Shown here: piece by piece, positions 36,118 to 44,527 of the stretch
How the letters are laid out: every line of letters starts with the position of its first letter
How positions within the stretch are numbered: position 1 is the first letter of the stretch
Source: Roseovarius sp. A-2
Lineage (GTDB): Bacteria; Pseudomonadota; Alphaproteobacteria; Rhodobacterales; Rhodobacteraceae
Direction of reading: 5' to 3'
DNA: 64,000 nucleotides
NCBI RefSeq assembly: GCF_002072155.1
Contig: NZ_BDIY01000003.1
Span: forward strand, 248,001-312,000
Made by a program: the position numbers and the translations under genes
Notes under the pieces: model-generated
What the model saw: only the letters and a program-made list of their open reading frames with translations
Databases searched by the model: none
Told to the model about the DNA's origin: nothing

Positions 36118-37068
36118 TCAGGAAAGACGCCCGTGCTGCTGCATCGGGGCAATGCCATAGGCGGCGCGATAGACGCGGGAAAAATGGCCCGAGCTTTCGA
36201 AGCCGCAGGCGAGCGCGATCTCGATCACCGAGGCTTCGGTCTGGATCAGCAGGTGGCGCGCGCGGTCAAGGCGTAGCTCCATGAAGTACTTCTTGGGCGA
36301 GGTGTTGAGGAACTTGCCGAAGAGCCGCTCCAGCTGACGTGTAGAAATGCCGATCTCGGCGGCGATCTGCGCGGGGCTGAGCGGCTCCTCAATGGTCTCG
36401 CGCATGCGTTGGATGGCGCGGGTCAGGTGGATGTTGCGAATTCCGTTGCGCGATTGAAGCGACACGCGCTGTGCCGCCGTCGCCTCGCGCGCAGCACTAT
36501 AGACCATCTGGTCTGCCACCGCCATCGACAGGTCTGCGCCGTGATCTCGCTCTATCAGATGCAGCATCAGATCAGCCGTTGCAGTGCCGCCCGAGGCGGT
36601 GAGGTGCCGCTCGTCGGCCACGAACACGTTGCGCACCAGATTTACCTCGGGAAAGCGCTCCATGAAACTGTCGTGGAATTCCCAGTGGATCGCAGCCGTC
36701 ATGCCGTTGAGGAACCCGTCCTCGGCCAGGATCCACGCGCCCGAACACAGCGCGCCGATGGGCGTGCCGTGTCTTGCCTCGCGGCGCAGCATGGCCAGGA
36801 GCGGCGTGGTCAGATGGGTGCGCATGTTGATGCCCGATAGGATGAACAATCGGTCGCATTTGGGCAGGGTGTCCAGGCCGTGATGCACGAGCGTGACCGA
36901 GCCGTTGGAACAGGTGGCGCTCTGCCCGTCCTCGGACGCGAAGGACCAGCGATAGAGCGCCTCGCCGCTCAGGAGGTTGGCTATGCGCAACGGTTCCACC
37001 GCGCAGGAAAACGCGAGATGCGAGAACTCCTCGACCAGAACAAAGGTGAAATGCTGGGGCTTGGTCAT
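36118..37068 (-). CDS. GlxA-type AraC-family regulator with DJ-1/PfpI domain
   Basis: Protein of 316 residues. An N-terminal class I amidotransferase-like (DJ-1/PfpI) domain (about 5-180) has the nucleophile elbow GALCSGAW, and two AraC-type helix-turn-helix motifs lie at about 220-310 (EISTRQLERLFGKFL-like and GFESSGHFSRVYRAAYG). Proteins of this class, such as GbdR and CdhR, respond to betaines and carnitine. It diverges from the GntR catabolic operon and is 4.7 kb from an MttB-type gene, which fits a role in methylated-amine use. ATG 37068 gives the usual N-terminus; an upstream ATG at 37134 is less likely. Confidence 0.88.
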   Translation of the reverse strand: MTKPQHFTFVLVEEFSHLAFSCAVEPLRIANLLSGEALYRWSFASEDGQSATCSNGSVTLVHHGLDTLPKCDRLFILSGINMRTHLTTPLLAMLRREARHGTPIGALCSGAWILAEDGFLNGMTAAIHWEFHDSFMERFPEVNLVRNVFVADERHLTASGGTATADLMLHLIERDHGADLSMAVADQMVYSAAREATAAQRVSLQSRNGIRNIHLTRAIQRMRETIEEPLSPAQIAAEIGISTRQLERLFGKFLNTSPKKYFMELRLDRARHLLIQTEASVIEIALACGFESSGHFSRVYRAAYGIAPMQQHGRLS

Positions 37069-37138
37069 GGCAGGTCCATCGGCGGGCTGTGATCTGTCTG
37101 ACGGTGATTTCGCCGAGAGACAAGAATTATTCATTGCG

Positions 37139-37153
37139 TATACAATCTGTATA
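37139..37153. promoter_or_regulatory. Palindrome TATACA-ATC-TGTATA, candidate operator
   Basis: Perfect 6-base inverted repeat with a 3-base spacer, 43 bases before the GntR gene. GntR/FadR-type repressors typically bind such AT-rich dyads next to their own gene, so autoregulation of the 37197-41664 operon is the likely meaning. Confidence 0.6.
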
Positions 37154-37196
37154 TTATAGGAGGCAAGATAATTCTCACGCCAGAGGAGGCCCGGAC

Positions 37197-37901
37197 ATGG
37201 CCGCCAAAAATCGCAAGAGCACGCTCACGACGCATCTCAGACACGCGATTCTTACCGCTGCGCTCCGGCCCGGTGACGATCTTGACGAGGCGGCGCTTTG
37301 CGCCGAGTTCGACCTGTCGCGCACTCCGGTCCGCGAGGTGTTCCGCGAATTGGCGGGCCTTGGCTATATCGACCTGCGCGACAATCGTGGGCCGCGTGTC
37401 GCGGATCTCACGCATACCACGCTGCGCGATTTCTTCCTTGCCGCCCCGATGATCTATGGTGCGATCCTGCGGCTTGCCGCGCGCAATGCCACCGACGTCC
37501 AGATCGCCGCCTTGCGCGCCGCGCAAGCGACGTTCCGCGCCGCGCTGCGGACCGGTGCCACAGCCGACCGCACGCTCGCGAATAACCGCTTTCACGAGAT
37601 CACCGGCGAGATGGCGGGCAATATCTATCTGCTGCCCTCGTTCCATCGCCTGCTGATCGACCATGCGCGAATTTCAATGACCTTTTACCGTCCGGAAAAC
37701 ACCACCATGGCCGATAACGTGGCCGAGGCCAGCCGCCAGCACGATGCGATCATCGAGGCCATCGCCGCGCGTGACGACGCGCAGGCCGCGCAATTGGCCG
37801 AGGATCACTGGAACCTTTCGCGCCACGAGATCGAACGTTTCGTGATGCCCACGGCTCTTGATGTGCCGATGGGCCGCATTACCCGCCCCAGCCCCGCATG
37901 A
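37197..37901 (+). CDS. GntR-family (FCD) regulator of the adjacent catabolic operon
   Basis: Protein of 234 residues. Winged helix near 5-75 with LSRTPVREVFRELAGLGYI, then a helical FCD domain with histidines in NNRFHEITGEM, SRQHDAIIEAI and EDHWNLSRHE. Probable local regulator responding to a substrate or product of the next three enzymes. The start has AGAGGAGG 6 bases upstream; the open frame to 37089 overlaps the glxA-type promoter. Its stop overlaps an ATG of the next gene. Confidence 0.88.
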   Translation: MAAKNRKSTLTTHLRHAILTAALRPGDDLDEAALCAEFDLSRTPVREVFRELAGLGYIDLRDNRGPRVADLTHTTLRDFFLAAPMIYGAILRLAARNATDVQIAALRAAQATFRAALRTGATADRTLANNRFHEITGEMAGNIYLLPSFHRLLIDHARISMTFYRPENTTMADNVAEASRQHDAIIEAIAARDDAQAAQLAEDHWNLSRHEIERFVMPTALDVPMGRITRPSPA

Positions 37902-37909
37902 GGACCGCC

Positions 37910-38827
37910 ATGACGCCACTCTTTCGCTTTGACGGGATTTATACCCCGGTCATTACCCCGTATCACCCCGATGGCGCGGTGAACCGTGACGCCTTGGGCG
38001 AGGTGATCGAGCACCTGATCGCCAGCGGCGTGCATGGGATCATCACCGGCGGCTCGACCGGCGAGAACTATGCGCAGACCGTCACCGAGCGGGTGGAGCT
38101 TGCGCGGTTGACGCATGACATGATCCGGGGTCGCGTGCCGATGGTCGTAGGCACCGGCGCGATGCTGACCGACGATTCCATCGCCCTGGCACGGGCCGCG
38201 CGCGAGATCGGGGCCGATGCGATCCTGCTCGCCTCGCCCCCCTATGCCGTGCCCACGGATCGCGAGAATGCGCTCAACGCCCTCGCCATCGACCGCGCGG
38301 CGGACCTTCCTGTGATGCTCTACAACTACCCTGGCCGCACCGGCACGATGATGGGCGAGGAATTCCTCGACCGCGTGGGCCGCAGCCGCAATTTCTGCGG
38401 CATCAAGGAAAGCTCGGGCGATATCAACCGCGTGCACCTGCTGGCTCGCGATTACCCGCATATCCAGATGGGCTGCGGCATGGACGATCAGGCGCTGGAG
38501 TTTTTCGCCTGGGGCGCGCCGTTCTGGGTCTGCGGCGGCTCCAATTTCCTGCCCGCCGAGCATGTGGCGCTCTATAACGCCTGCGTCACCCAAGGCGATT
38601 TTGCCAAAGGGCGACGCATCATGTCGGCCATGCTGCCGCTGATGCATGTGCTGGAGCAGGGCGGCAAGTTCATCCAGACGATCAAGCACGGCGTGACAAT
38701 GACAGGGATCGACGCGGGCGAGGTGCGCGCGCCCCTCAAGGGCCTCAACAAGGACGACAAGCGCGCATTGGAACAGGTGGTGCGCGTGCTGAAAACCACC
38801 ATCGCAACTATCACGGCGGAGGGCTGA
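37910..38827 (+). CDS. DapA/NAL-superfamily lyase or dehydratase
   Basis: Class I (Schiff-base) aldolase-like TIM barrel of 305 residues. Conserved features: GGSTGE phosphate/carboxylate loop, LYNYPGRTG (catalytic tyrosine) and GIKESSGD (Schiff-base lysine, about residue 165). This superfamily includes dihydrodipicolinate synthase, keto-acid aldolases and hydroxyproline-pathway deaminases. The catabolic neighbours argue against lysine biosynthesis. The substrate is probably a 2-keto acid. ATG 37910 has GAGGA upstream; ATG 37898 overlapping the gntR stop is possible. Confidence 0.85.
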   Translation: MTPLFRFDGIYTPVITPYHPDGAVNRDALGEVIEHLIASGVHGIITGGSTGENYAQTVTERVELARLTHDMIRGRVPMVVGTGAMLTDDSIALARAAREIGADAILLASPPYAVPTDRENALNALAIDRAADLPVMLYNYPGRTGTMMGEEFLDRVGRSRNFCGIKESSGDINRVHLLARDYPHIQMGCGMDDQALEFFAWGAPFWVCGGSNFLPAEHVALYNACVTQGDFAKGRRIMSAMLPLMHVLEQGGKFIQTIKHGVTMTGIDAGEVRAPLKGLNKDDKRALEQVVRVLKTTIATITAEG

Positions 38828-38830
38828 AAC

Positions 38831-40327
38831 ATGAGCTTGCTGACACGCGACGAATATGCGGCCATTGCCGCCACGCTCAACCTGCCGACGGGGGCGTTCA
38901 TCGACGGCGGCTATCGCCCGGCGATCTCGGGTAAGACGTTTGCCAGTTTGAACCCGGCTACGGGTGAGACGCTGGCAGAGGTGGCCGCCTGCGCTGCCGA
39001 GGACGTGAATTTCGCGGTGACCAAGGCGCGCGCGGCGTTTGACGATGGCCGCTGGTCGCGCCTGCACCCCTCCGCGCGCAAGGAGGTGCTGATCCGGCTG
39101 GCCAGGCTGATGTCGCGCAACGCGCGCGAACTGGCGGTGCTGGAAAGCCTCGATTCGGGCAAGACGATCTATGATTGCGAGACGGTGGACGTGCCCGAGA
39201 CGATCCATTGCCTCAAATGGCACGCCGAGGCGATTGACAAGATCTACGATCAGGTTGCCCCCGCCTCGGACGATCATATCGCCATGGTCCTGCGCGAACC
39301 CATCGGCGTGGTGGGCCTTGTGCTGCCTTGGAACTTTCCCCTCTTGATGTTGGCGTGGAAGATCGGCCCGGCGCTGGCGGCGGGCTGTTCGGTCGTCGTG
39401 AAACCGGCGGAGGAAACCAGCCTCACTGCGCTGCGGGTGGCGGAACTGGCGCATGAGGCCGGTTTGCCGCGGGGCGTGCTCAATGTGCTGCCCGGCAGCG
39501 GGCCGGAGGTGGGCGAACCTCTGGGCCGTCACATGGATGTGGATATGGTGAGCTTCACAGGCTCCACCGTGACCGGCAAGCGTTTCCTGGCCTATTCGGC
39601 CGAGTCGAACGCCAAGGAAATCGTGCTCGAGATGGGTGGCAAGAACCCTGCCATCGTCATGGATGATGCCGAGACCCTCGACCGCGTCGCGGCGCATATC
39701 GTGCAGGGCGCGTTCTGGAACATGGGCGAAAATTGCTCGGCCACCTCGCGGCTGATCGTGCATCGCGACGTCAGGGACGCGCTTCTGCGGCGGATCGAGT
39801 CGCATGCCCGCGAATGGGTGGTGGGCGATCCGCTCGACCCCGAAACGCGCGTTGGCGCTCTGGTGAGCGAGGGGCATTTTATCAAGGTCTGCGGCTATCT
39901 CGAGCAGGCGGACAACATTGTCTTCGGCGGCACGGCGGAAAACGGCTTTGTCGCGCCGACGGTGGTGATGCTGCCCGACAACGACCACCCTCTCGCGCGC
40001 GAGGAAATCTTTGGCCCCGTGCTGAGCGTGATCGAGGTGGGCAGCTTCGACGAAGCCATCGCGGTGGCCAATGACACCGATTACGGCCTCTGCGCGGCGC
40101 TTTTCACCGCCAACGCCAAGCGCGCGCTGCGCGGCGCGCGGATGCTGCGGGCAGGGACGGTGACGGTCAACAGCTTCGGCGAGGGCGATATCTCCACACC
40201 CTTTGGCGGCTACAGGCAATCGGGCTTTGGAGGGCGCGACAACGGACTGCATGCGCATGATCAGTATACCCAAGTGAAAACTATCTGGCTTGATCTGGCC
40301 GACGATGCGGATGAGGCGGTGGATTGA
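38831..40327 (+). CDS. Aldehyde dehydrogenase, PuuC-like
   Basis: NAD(P)-dependent aldehyde dehydrogenase of 498 residues. Cofactor loop segment VLPWNFPLLMLAWKIGPALA, FTGSTVTGK, catalytic glutamate in LEMGGKNP, and nucleophile cysteine in GENCSATSR. It is closest in character to gamma-glutamyl-gamma-aminobutyraldehyde dehydrogenase and similar omega-amino aldehyde enzymes. It would oxidise the aldehyde released by the following FAD oxidase. Starts 3 bases after the DapA-like gene. Confidence 0.92.
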   Translation: MSLLTRDEYAAIAATLNLPTGAFIDGGYRPAISGKTFASLNPATGETLAEVAACAAEDVNFAVTKARAAFDDGRWSRLHPSARKEVLIRLARLMSRNARELAVLESLDSGKTIYDCETVDVPETIHCLKWHAEAIDKIYDQVAPASDDHIAMVLREPIGVVGLVLPWNFPLLMLAWKIGPALAAGCSVVVKPAEETSLTALRVAELAHEAGLPRGVLNVLPGSGPEVGEPLGRHMDVDMVSFTGSTVTGKRFLAYSAESNAKEIVLEMGGKNPAIVMDDAETLDRVAAHIVQGAFWNMGENCSATSRLIVHRDVRDALLRRIESHAREWVVGDPLDPETRVGALVSEGHFIKVCGYLEQADNIVFGGTAENGFVAPTVVMLPDNDHPLAREEIFGPVLSVIEVGSFDEAIAVANDTDYGLCAALFTANAKRALRGARMLRAGTVTVNSFGEGDISTPFGGYRQSGFGGRDNGLHAHDQYTQVKTIWLDLADDADEAVD

Positions 40328-41664
40328 TCGGTTACCGCGCGCGCTTCACCCCACGCCATCTCGGCCCTGCCGCGTGGAACGCGATTCTGCCCGCGCAAGG
40401 TGCCGCGACCCCGCTCGAAGGCGACGCCACCGCCGATTTCGCGGTGATCGGCGCGGGCTTTGCCGGGTTGTCGGCGGCGCGGCGGCTGACGCAGCTTGCC
40501 CCCAATGCGCGCATCGCCGTGCTCGACGCGGGGCGCGTGGCCGAGGGCGCGGCGGGGCGCAACTCGGGCTTCATGATCGACCTGCCGCATGAATTGACCA
40601 GTGAGGATTACGCCGGGGCGGGTGACGACCGGGCGATGATTGCGCTTAACCGTTTGGCTCAGGATTTCGGGCGCGACGCGGTGGCGGATTACGGCATCGA
40701 CCCGGCCTTTTTCGACCCCGTGGGCAAGGTCAACGGCGCGGTGAGCGAGACGGCGCACGCGCATAACAAGAGCTACGCGCGCCACCTCGCCAGTCTCGGT
40801 GAGACCTCCGAGATTCTCGACGCGCAGGCGATGCAGGAGTTGACCGGCAGTACGCATTACCGCTCGGGCCTCTACACCCCCGGCACGGTGATGTTGCAGC
40901 CTGCGGGCTACGTGCGCGGGCTGGCCGAGGGGCTACGGCGCGCCGGCGTGGCGATCCATGAGCAGAGTCCCGTCACCGCCATTGCCCGACAGGACGACGC
41001 GTGGCAGGTGGAGGCGCCAAACGGGCGGCTGAGCGCGGGCAAGGTGATATTGACGGTGAATGGCCATCTGGAAAGCTTCGGGATCGCGCGCGGGCGGCTG
41101 ATGCAGGTCTTTCTCTTTGCAACGATGACGCCAGAGCTTGATGTGGATATGCTTGGCCGCCTTGGTGGTCAGCCTCGCTGGGGTGTCACGCCGTCGGATC
41201 CGATGGGCACCACCATGCGCCGCATCGACCGCGCGCAGGGTGGCAACCGGATTATCACGCGGACCTGCGCGGTGCTGCGCCCCGGAATGGCGGCGCGGCA
41301 GGGGGACATGACCCGAGCCGCCCGCGTGATGCAGCGCAAGTTTGACCGGCGCTTTCCGCAGCTTGCGGGGATGCGGATGGAACACGCCTGGGCCGGGCAC
41401 CTGTGCCTGAGCCTCAACGGTGTGTCGGTGATGCGCGAGGTTGAGCCGGGGCTATACGCGGGTTGCGTGCAGAATGGCCTCGGTACCGCGCGCGGCACGC
41501 TGACGGGAATGGCTGCTGCGGAGCTGGCCTGTGGTGAGACCAGCGCCATCACCCGGCATTTCGCCGCAGAGGCAGAACCCAAGCGCCTGCCGCCGCAGTC
41601 GTTCGCCGAGATCGGGGCCAATGCGGTGCTGCGCTGGAAGGAATGGCGCGCGGGCGCGGAGTGA
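40324..41664 (+). CDS. FAD-dependent amine/amino-acid oxidoreductase (PuuB/DAO family)
   Basis: Protein of 446 residues. The FAD-binding Rossmann motif is FAVIGAGFAGLSAARRL at about 39-55, followed by the DAO-family segments GAAGRNSGFM and EHAWAGHLCLS. Similar to gamma-glutamylputrescine oxidase and to sarcosine- or betaine-type demethylases. It would release an aldehyde plus an amine from its substrate. The start is TTG at 40324, overlapping the preceding stop as TTGA, with GAGGCGG upstream. Last gene of the operon. Confidence 0.87.
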   Translation: MIGYRARFTPRHLGPAAWNAILPAQGAATPLEGDATADFAVIGAGFAGLSAARRLTQLAPNARIAVLDAGRVAEGAAGRNSGFMIDLPHELTSEDYAGAGDDRAMIALNRLAQDFGRDAVADYGIDPAFFDPVGKVNGAVSETAHAHNKSYARHLASLGETSEILDAQAMQELTGSTHYRSGLYTPGTVMLQPAGYVRGLAEGLRRAGVAIHEQSPVTAIARQDDAWQVEAPNGRLSAGKVILTVNGHLESFGIARGRLMQVFLFATMTPELDVDMLGRLGGQPRWGVTPSDPMGTTMRRIDRAQGGNRIITRTCAVLRPGMAARQGDMTRAARVMQRKFDRRFPQLAGMRMEHAWAGHLCLSLNGVSVMREVEPGLYAGCVQNGLGTARGTLTGMAAAELACGETSAITRHFAAEAEPKRLPPQSFAEIGANAVLRWKEWRAGAE

Positions 41665-41666
41665 GC

Positions 41667-41720
41667 GGGGGCGCTGCCCCCGTCGCCCGTGCGGGCGACT
41701 CCCCCGGAGTATTTTTGCCA
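41667..41720. repeat. Intergenic repeat (REP-like), copy 1
   Basis: GGGGGCGCTGCCCCCGTCGC, then a short variable arm, then CGACTCCCCCGGAGTATTT. A very similar sequence is at 55104-55160. Both contain nested inverted repeats and both are in intergenic space, which marks a dispersed element. Confidence 0.75.
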
Positions 41721-41737
41721 AAAAGAAGCCCTGCACC

Positions 41738-41766
41738 AAAAAAGGACCCGCCACGAGGGGCGGGTC
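41738..41766 (-). terminator. Terminator of the MttB-family gene
   Basis: GACCCGCC (41745-41752) and GGCGGGTC (41759-41766) form an 8-bp stem with a 6-base loop. On the minus strand it is followed by CTTTTTT (A-run at 41738-41743). It ends the leftward gene whose stop is at 41785. Confidence 0.88.
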
Positions 41767-41784
41767 AGTTCAGGGAGGGACTTC

Positions 41785-43338
41785 TCAATACTCCTGGTTA
41801 AGCGCGTCGGCTGCTGGAATGTCGCGTTCGCGCCGCGCAATGTAGTCCAAGAGTGCCTCGTCAACGCCTGGATCGAGATTTGGTTCCACATAGGCGTCAA
41901 GCAAGCGGCGCGCATGGGCGAGAGCCCGCTCGGTGACCTCTTTCGATCCATCCGCCACCCATTGTTCGATCGAGTTGTTGTCGAACAGGTCGGGCATGAA
42001 GAAGGCGGTCTGGAAATTCTCCTGCGTGTGCGGATGGCCGAGGTAATGGCCCCCCGGGCCCACGTCGGGCACCGCCGCGAGCGCCTGATCGAAATCGCCC
42101 CATTGCGGGCCTTCGGCCATGCGATGCGCCATGGCGCATTGCTCGGCATCGACCACGAACTTGGCAACCGAGCAATGCATCCCCGCCTCGTTCCAGCCTG
42201 CCGAATGCCAGATGTAATTGGCCCCGGCATGGATCACCGCCGACAGGGTCGTTGCACTCTCGTAGCCCGCCTGCGCGTCGAATGTCTTGGCCCCGCCGAG
42301 CGTGTTCGAGGTGCGCCACGGCACGCCGTAGAACCGTGCCATCTGGCCGATCATGAAATTCATGAGGGAGATCTCCGGCGTGCCCGCCATCGGCGCGCCG
42401 GATCTCATGCTGACGGTCGACAGGTAATGCCCGTAGATCGCCGGGCAGCCGCGCCGGATCACCTGCGTATAGGCCAGCGCCGACAGCGCTTCGGCATTCA
42501 GTTGTGCCACGGTGGCGGGCACGGAGGCGGGCGTGTTGGCCCCGCCGAGCACGAAGGGCGAGCAGAGCACCGGCTGGTTGCGGCGGCAGAAGGCGCGCAT
42601 CGCGCCCAGCATCGTCTCGTCCCAGACAAGCGGCGAGTTGCCGTTGCAATTGCCGGTGGTGACCGGATGCTCCTCCATGAACGCTTCGCCGAAGAGGATG
42701 GCGCACATCTCCATCACGTCCTCGGCGTTCCTGGGGCTGGTCGTCATCCCCATGAAGGTCTTGTCCGAGTGTTTCATCGAGGAATAGGTGATGCGCAGGT
42801 GCCGCTGGCTGATCGGGTGATCGTAGGGCTCGACGATGTGATGCGCGCTGGAATGCAGGGCGGGCATCATGTGGCTGAGTTTGTGGAACATCGCAAGATC
42901 GGCCAGCGTCGGGTTGCGCCGCACGTCGTCGAGGTCGCGCAGATAGGGCGCGCCGGTCATCGGCACGAAGATCGAATGCGGCCCGCCGAGGCGCACGTTC
43001 TTTTGCGGGTCGCGCGCGTGATAGGTGAAATCCGATGGGATCGTGGCAATGAGCTCGCGCACAAGGCCACGGTCGAGATAGACGCGCTCGCCCTCCACAT
43101 TTGCCCCCGCGCGTTTCCAATCCGCAAGTGCGATCTCGTCGCGAAACACCACGCCGACGTTTTCGAGGATGTCCATGGAGGCCACATCAATGCGCGCGAC
43201 CTGGTCGGGATCCATCACCTCACATGTGGGCAGCGTGCGGGTCAGACCGGGGAGCATCTCGAATTTCGGCGTGCTGCGGATGCAGCGTCGCGCGGCGCGG
43301 CCACCGGCGCGGGCACGGGGTTTGGTCAGGGCTGTCAT
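41785..43338 (-). CDS. Trimethylamine methyltransferase (MttB) superfamily protein without pyrrolysine
   Basis: Protein of 517 residues with the MttB TIM-barrel fold (conserved stretches TTGNCNGNSPLVWDE, SPFVLGGANTPASVP and MNFMIGQMARFYGVPWR). No in-frame amber codon interrupts it, so it belongs to the non-pyrrolysine branch (MtgB-like), whose studied members demethylate quaternary amines such as glycine betaine onto a corrinoid protein. No corrinoid-binding protein is encoded next to it. It has an AAGGAGA site before ATG 43338 and its own terminator. Its substrate is unknown, and neighbouring oxidase and regulator genes suggest methylated-amine catabolism. Confidence 0.88.
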   Translation of the reverse strand: MTALTKPRARAGGRAARRCIRSTPKFEMLPGLTRTLPTCEVMDPDQVARIDVASMDILENVGVVFRDEIALADWKRAGANVEGERVYLDRGLVRELIATIPSDFTYHARDPQKNVRLGGPHSIFVPMTGAPYLRDLDDVRRNPTLADLAMFHKLSHMMPALHSSAHHIVEPYDHPISQRHLRITYSSMKHSDKTFMGMTTSPRNAEDVMEMCAILFGEAFMEEHPVTTGNCNGNSPLVWDETMLGAMRAFCRRNQPVLCSPFVLGGANTPASVPATVAQLNAEALSALAYTQVIRRGCPAIYGHYLSTVSMRSGAPMAGTPEISLMNFMIGQMARFYGVPWRTSNTLGGAKTFDAQAGYESATTLSAVIHAGANYIWHSAGWNEAGMHCSVAKFVVDAEQCAMAHRMAEGPQWGDFDQALAAVPDVGPGGHYLGHPHTQENFQTAFFMPDLFDNNSIEQWVADGSKEVTERALAHARRLLDAYVEPNLDPGVDEALLDYIARRERDIPAADALNQEY

Positions 43339-43417
43339 GGCGGGTCTCCTTCTGCCTGCCATGATGCGGAGGCCCCGCGCGCCCCGCGTGCAGCTTTGCG
43401 AAAGCCTTTTGCAGAAA

Positions 43418-43429
43418 GCGACATGTCGC
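43418..43429. promoter_or_regulatory. Perfect palindrome GCGACATGTCGC upstream of the MttB-family gene
   Basis: A 12-base perfect palindrome 80 bases before the ATG of the MttB-family gene, in a 147-base gap. It is a candidate operator, possibly for the GlxA-type regulator; no second copy was noticed. Confidence 0.35.
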
Positions 43430-43440
43430 AGGAAACATGA

Positions 43441-43463
43441 AGGGCACCCTTTGCGGGTGCCCT
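43441..43463 (-). terminator. Terminator-like hairpin after uspA
   Basis: AGGGCACCC and GGGTGCCCT form a perfect 9-bp stem around a 5-base loop. Read leftward after the uspA stop, it is followed by TCATGTTT, a weak T-rich tail. Confidence 0.7.
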
Positions 43464-43485
43464 GTTCAGGAAAGGCCCAAGTCGG

Positions 43486-44325
43486 TCAATGCGCCATGAA
43501 AACCGGCAGGGTCGTTTGCTCCAGCATGTAGCGGGTCGCGCCGCCGAAGACCGCCTCGCGGAAGCGCGAGTGGCCGTAGGCCCCCATCACCACCATGTCG
43601 GCATCCATGTCACCCGCGTGACGCAACAGCACGTCCGAGACGCGCGGCAGGGTCTTAGAGAGCACGTCGATCTCGACCTTGACGCCGTGGCGGGCGAGGT
43701 ATTGTGACAGAAGACCGCCGGGGTCGGAACGATTGGGGCCGTGGCTGGGCGGGTCGATGACCACGACATGTACCACATCCGCGCGCTTCAGCAGGGGCAG
43801 GGCGGCGCGAACGGCGCCAAGCGCCTCGCTGCTTTCGTTCCAGCCCAGCATGATGCGCGCCGGGCGCGGAACGGGCGTACCGCCCTTGGGGGCCACGAGG
43901 ACCGGGGTGCGGCCTTCAAAGAGCGCCGATTCGGTCACTGGCTCAAGTTCGGCCCCGCGCCCTTTGGCGTAGGGTTGCGGCAGAATGACCATGTCGGAAA
44001 AGCGTGCGCGGGCCGCGACATGGCGTCCCAGATCGGCGAGTTGGCTGACGCCGACCTCAGCGCCCCAGCGGAGGGCGGACCCGTCCAGAACCTTGCGGGC
44101 TCTGGCCTCGATCGCTTCGGACTCTTCCTGAGCGCGGGCGATGGTTTCCTGCAAGACGATGGCGCTCGCACCTGCGTAGTAATAGCCGGACTGGCTGCGA
44201 TCCACGCCGAGACAGAGTACGTCAAGATGCGCGTCGTGCTCAGTGGCGGCGGCCATGGCGTGGTCAAGGATTTCGTCGACAAGCGACTCGTCGGACAATA
44301 CTGTGAAAAGGCTGTTATAGGTCAT
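43486..44325 (-). CDS. uspA: Universal stress protein family protein
   Basis: Protein of 279 residues with two tandem Usp-like alpha/beta halves; the C-terminal half ends with the nucleotide-binding signature GAYGHSRFREAVFGGAT. Cytoplasmic. In Rhodobacterales this gene regularly sits divergent from ccoN and is low-oxygen induced. Here an FnrL-type site is 63 bases upstream. The start ATG 44325 follows AAAGGAA. Its exact role is unknown. Confidence 0.88.
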   Translation of the reverse strand: MTYNSLFTVLSDESLVDEILDHAMAAATEHDAHLDVLCLGVDRSQSGYYYAGASAIVLQETIARAQEESEAIEARARKVLDGSALRWGAEVGVSQLADLGRHVAARARFSDMVILPQPYAKGRGAELEPVTESALFEGRTPVLVAPKGGTPVPRPARIMLGWNESSEALGAVRAALPLLKRADVVHVVVIDPPSHGPNRSDPGGLLSQYLARHGVKVEIDVLSKTLPRVSDVLLRHAGDMDADMVVMGAYGHSRFREAVFGGATRYMLEQTTLPVFMAH

Positions 44326-44387
44326 GTCGCATTCCTTTGACTGTGTTGCATTTGAATGCAGCATATGAAGCGATATGGGGTGGCGCC

Positions 44388-44401
44388 TTGACGCGGATCA
44401 A
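44388..44401. promoter_or_regulatory. FnrL site, proximal to uspA
   Basis: TTGACGCGGATCAA, form TTGAC-N4-ATCAA, 63 bases before the uspA ATG and 127 before ccoN. One of two sites in the uspA-ccoN divergent region. Confidence 0.75.
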
Positions 44402-44419
44402 GAGATAGCCGTTCAGGTT

Positions 44420-44433
44420 TTGACACAGATCAA
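44420..44433. promoter_or_regulatory. FnrL site, proximal to ccoN
   Basis: TTGACACAGATCAA, form TTGAC-N4-ATCAA, 95 bases before the ccoN ATG. Its position suits activation of the cbb3 oxidase operon under low oxygen. Confidence 0.85.
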
Positions 44434-44527
44434 GGATAGTTGACTCCGATCCTATCAATACGGGGCACAGTCTAAACGCGCCCGTGCGGGGCAGCGACTC
44501 GTGCGGAAAGAGACGAAGGGACGCAAC

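Noticed and set aside
37805-40273. Very long open frame on the minus strand, opposite the DapA-like and aldehyde dehydrogenase genes
   Set aside because: Antisense shadow. The protein is rich in Arg/His/Ala with no family features, while the plus strand encodes two clear enzymes with ribosome-binding sites.
41785-43338. Possible pyrrolysine-containing MttB
   Set aside because: The frame has no internal amber codon, and no pyl genes are seen, so this is the non-pyrrolysine branch.
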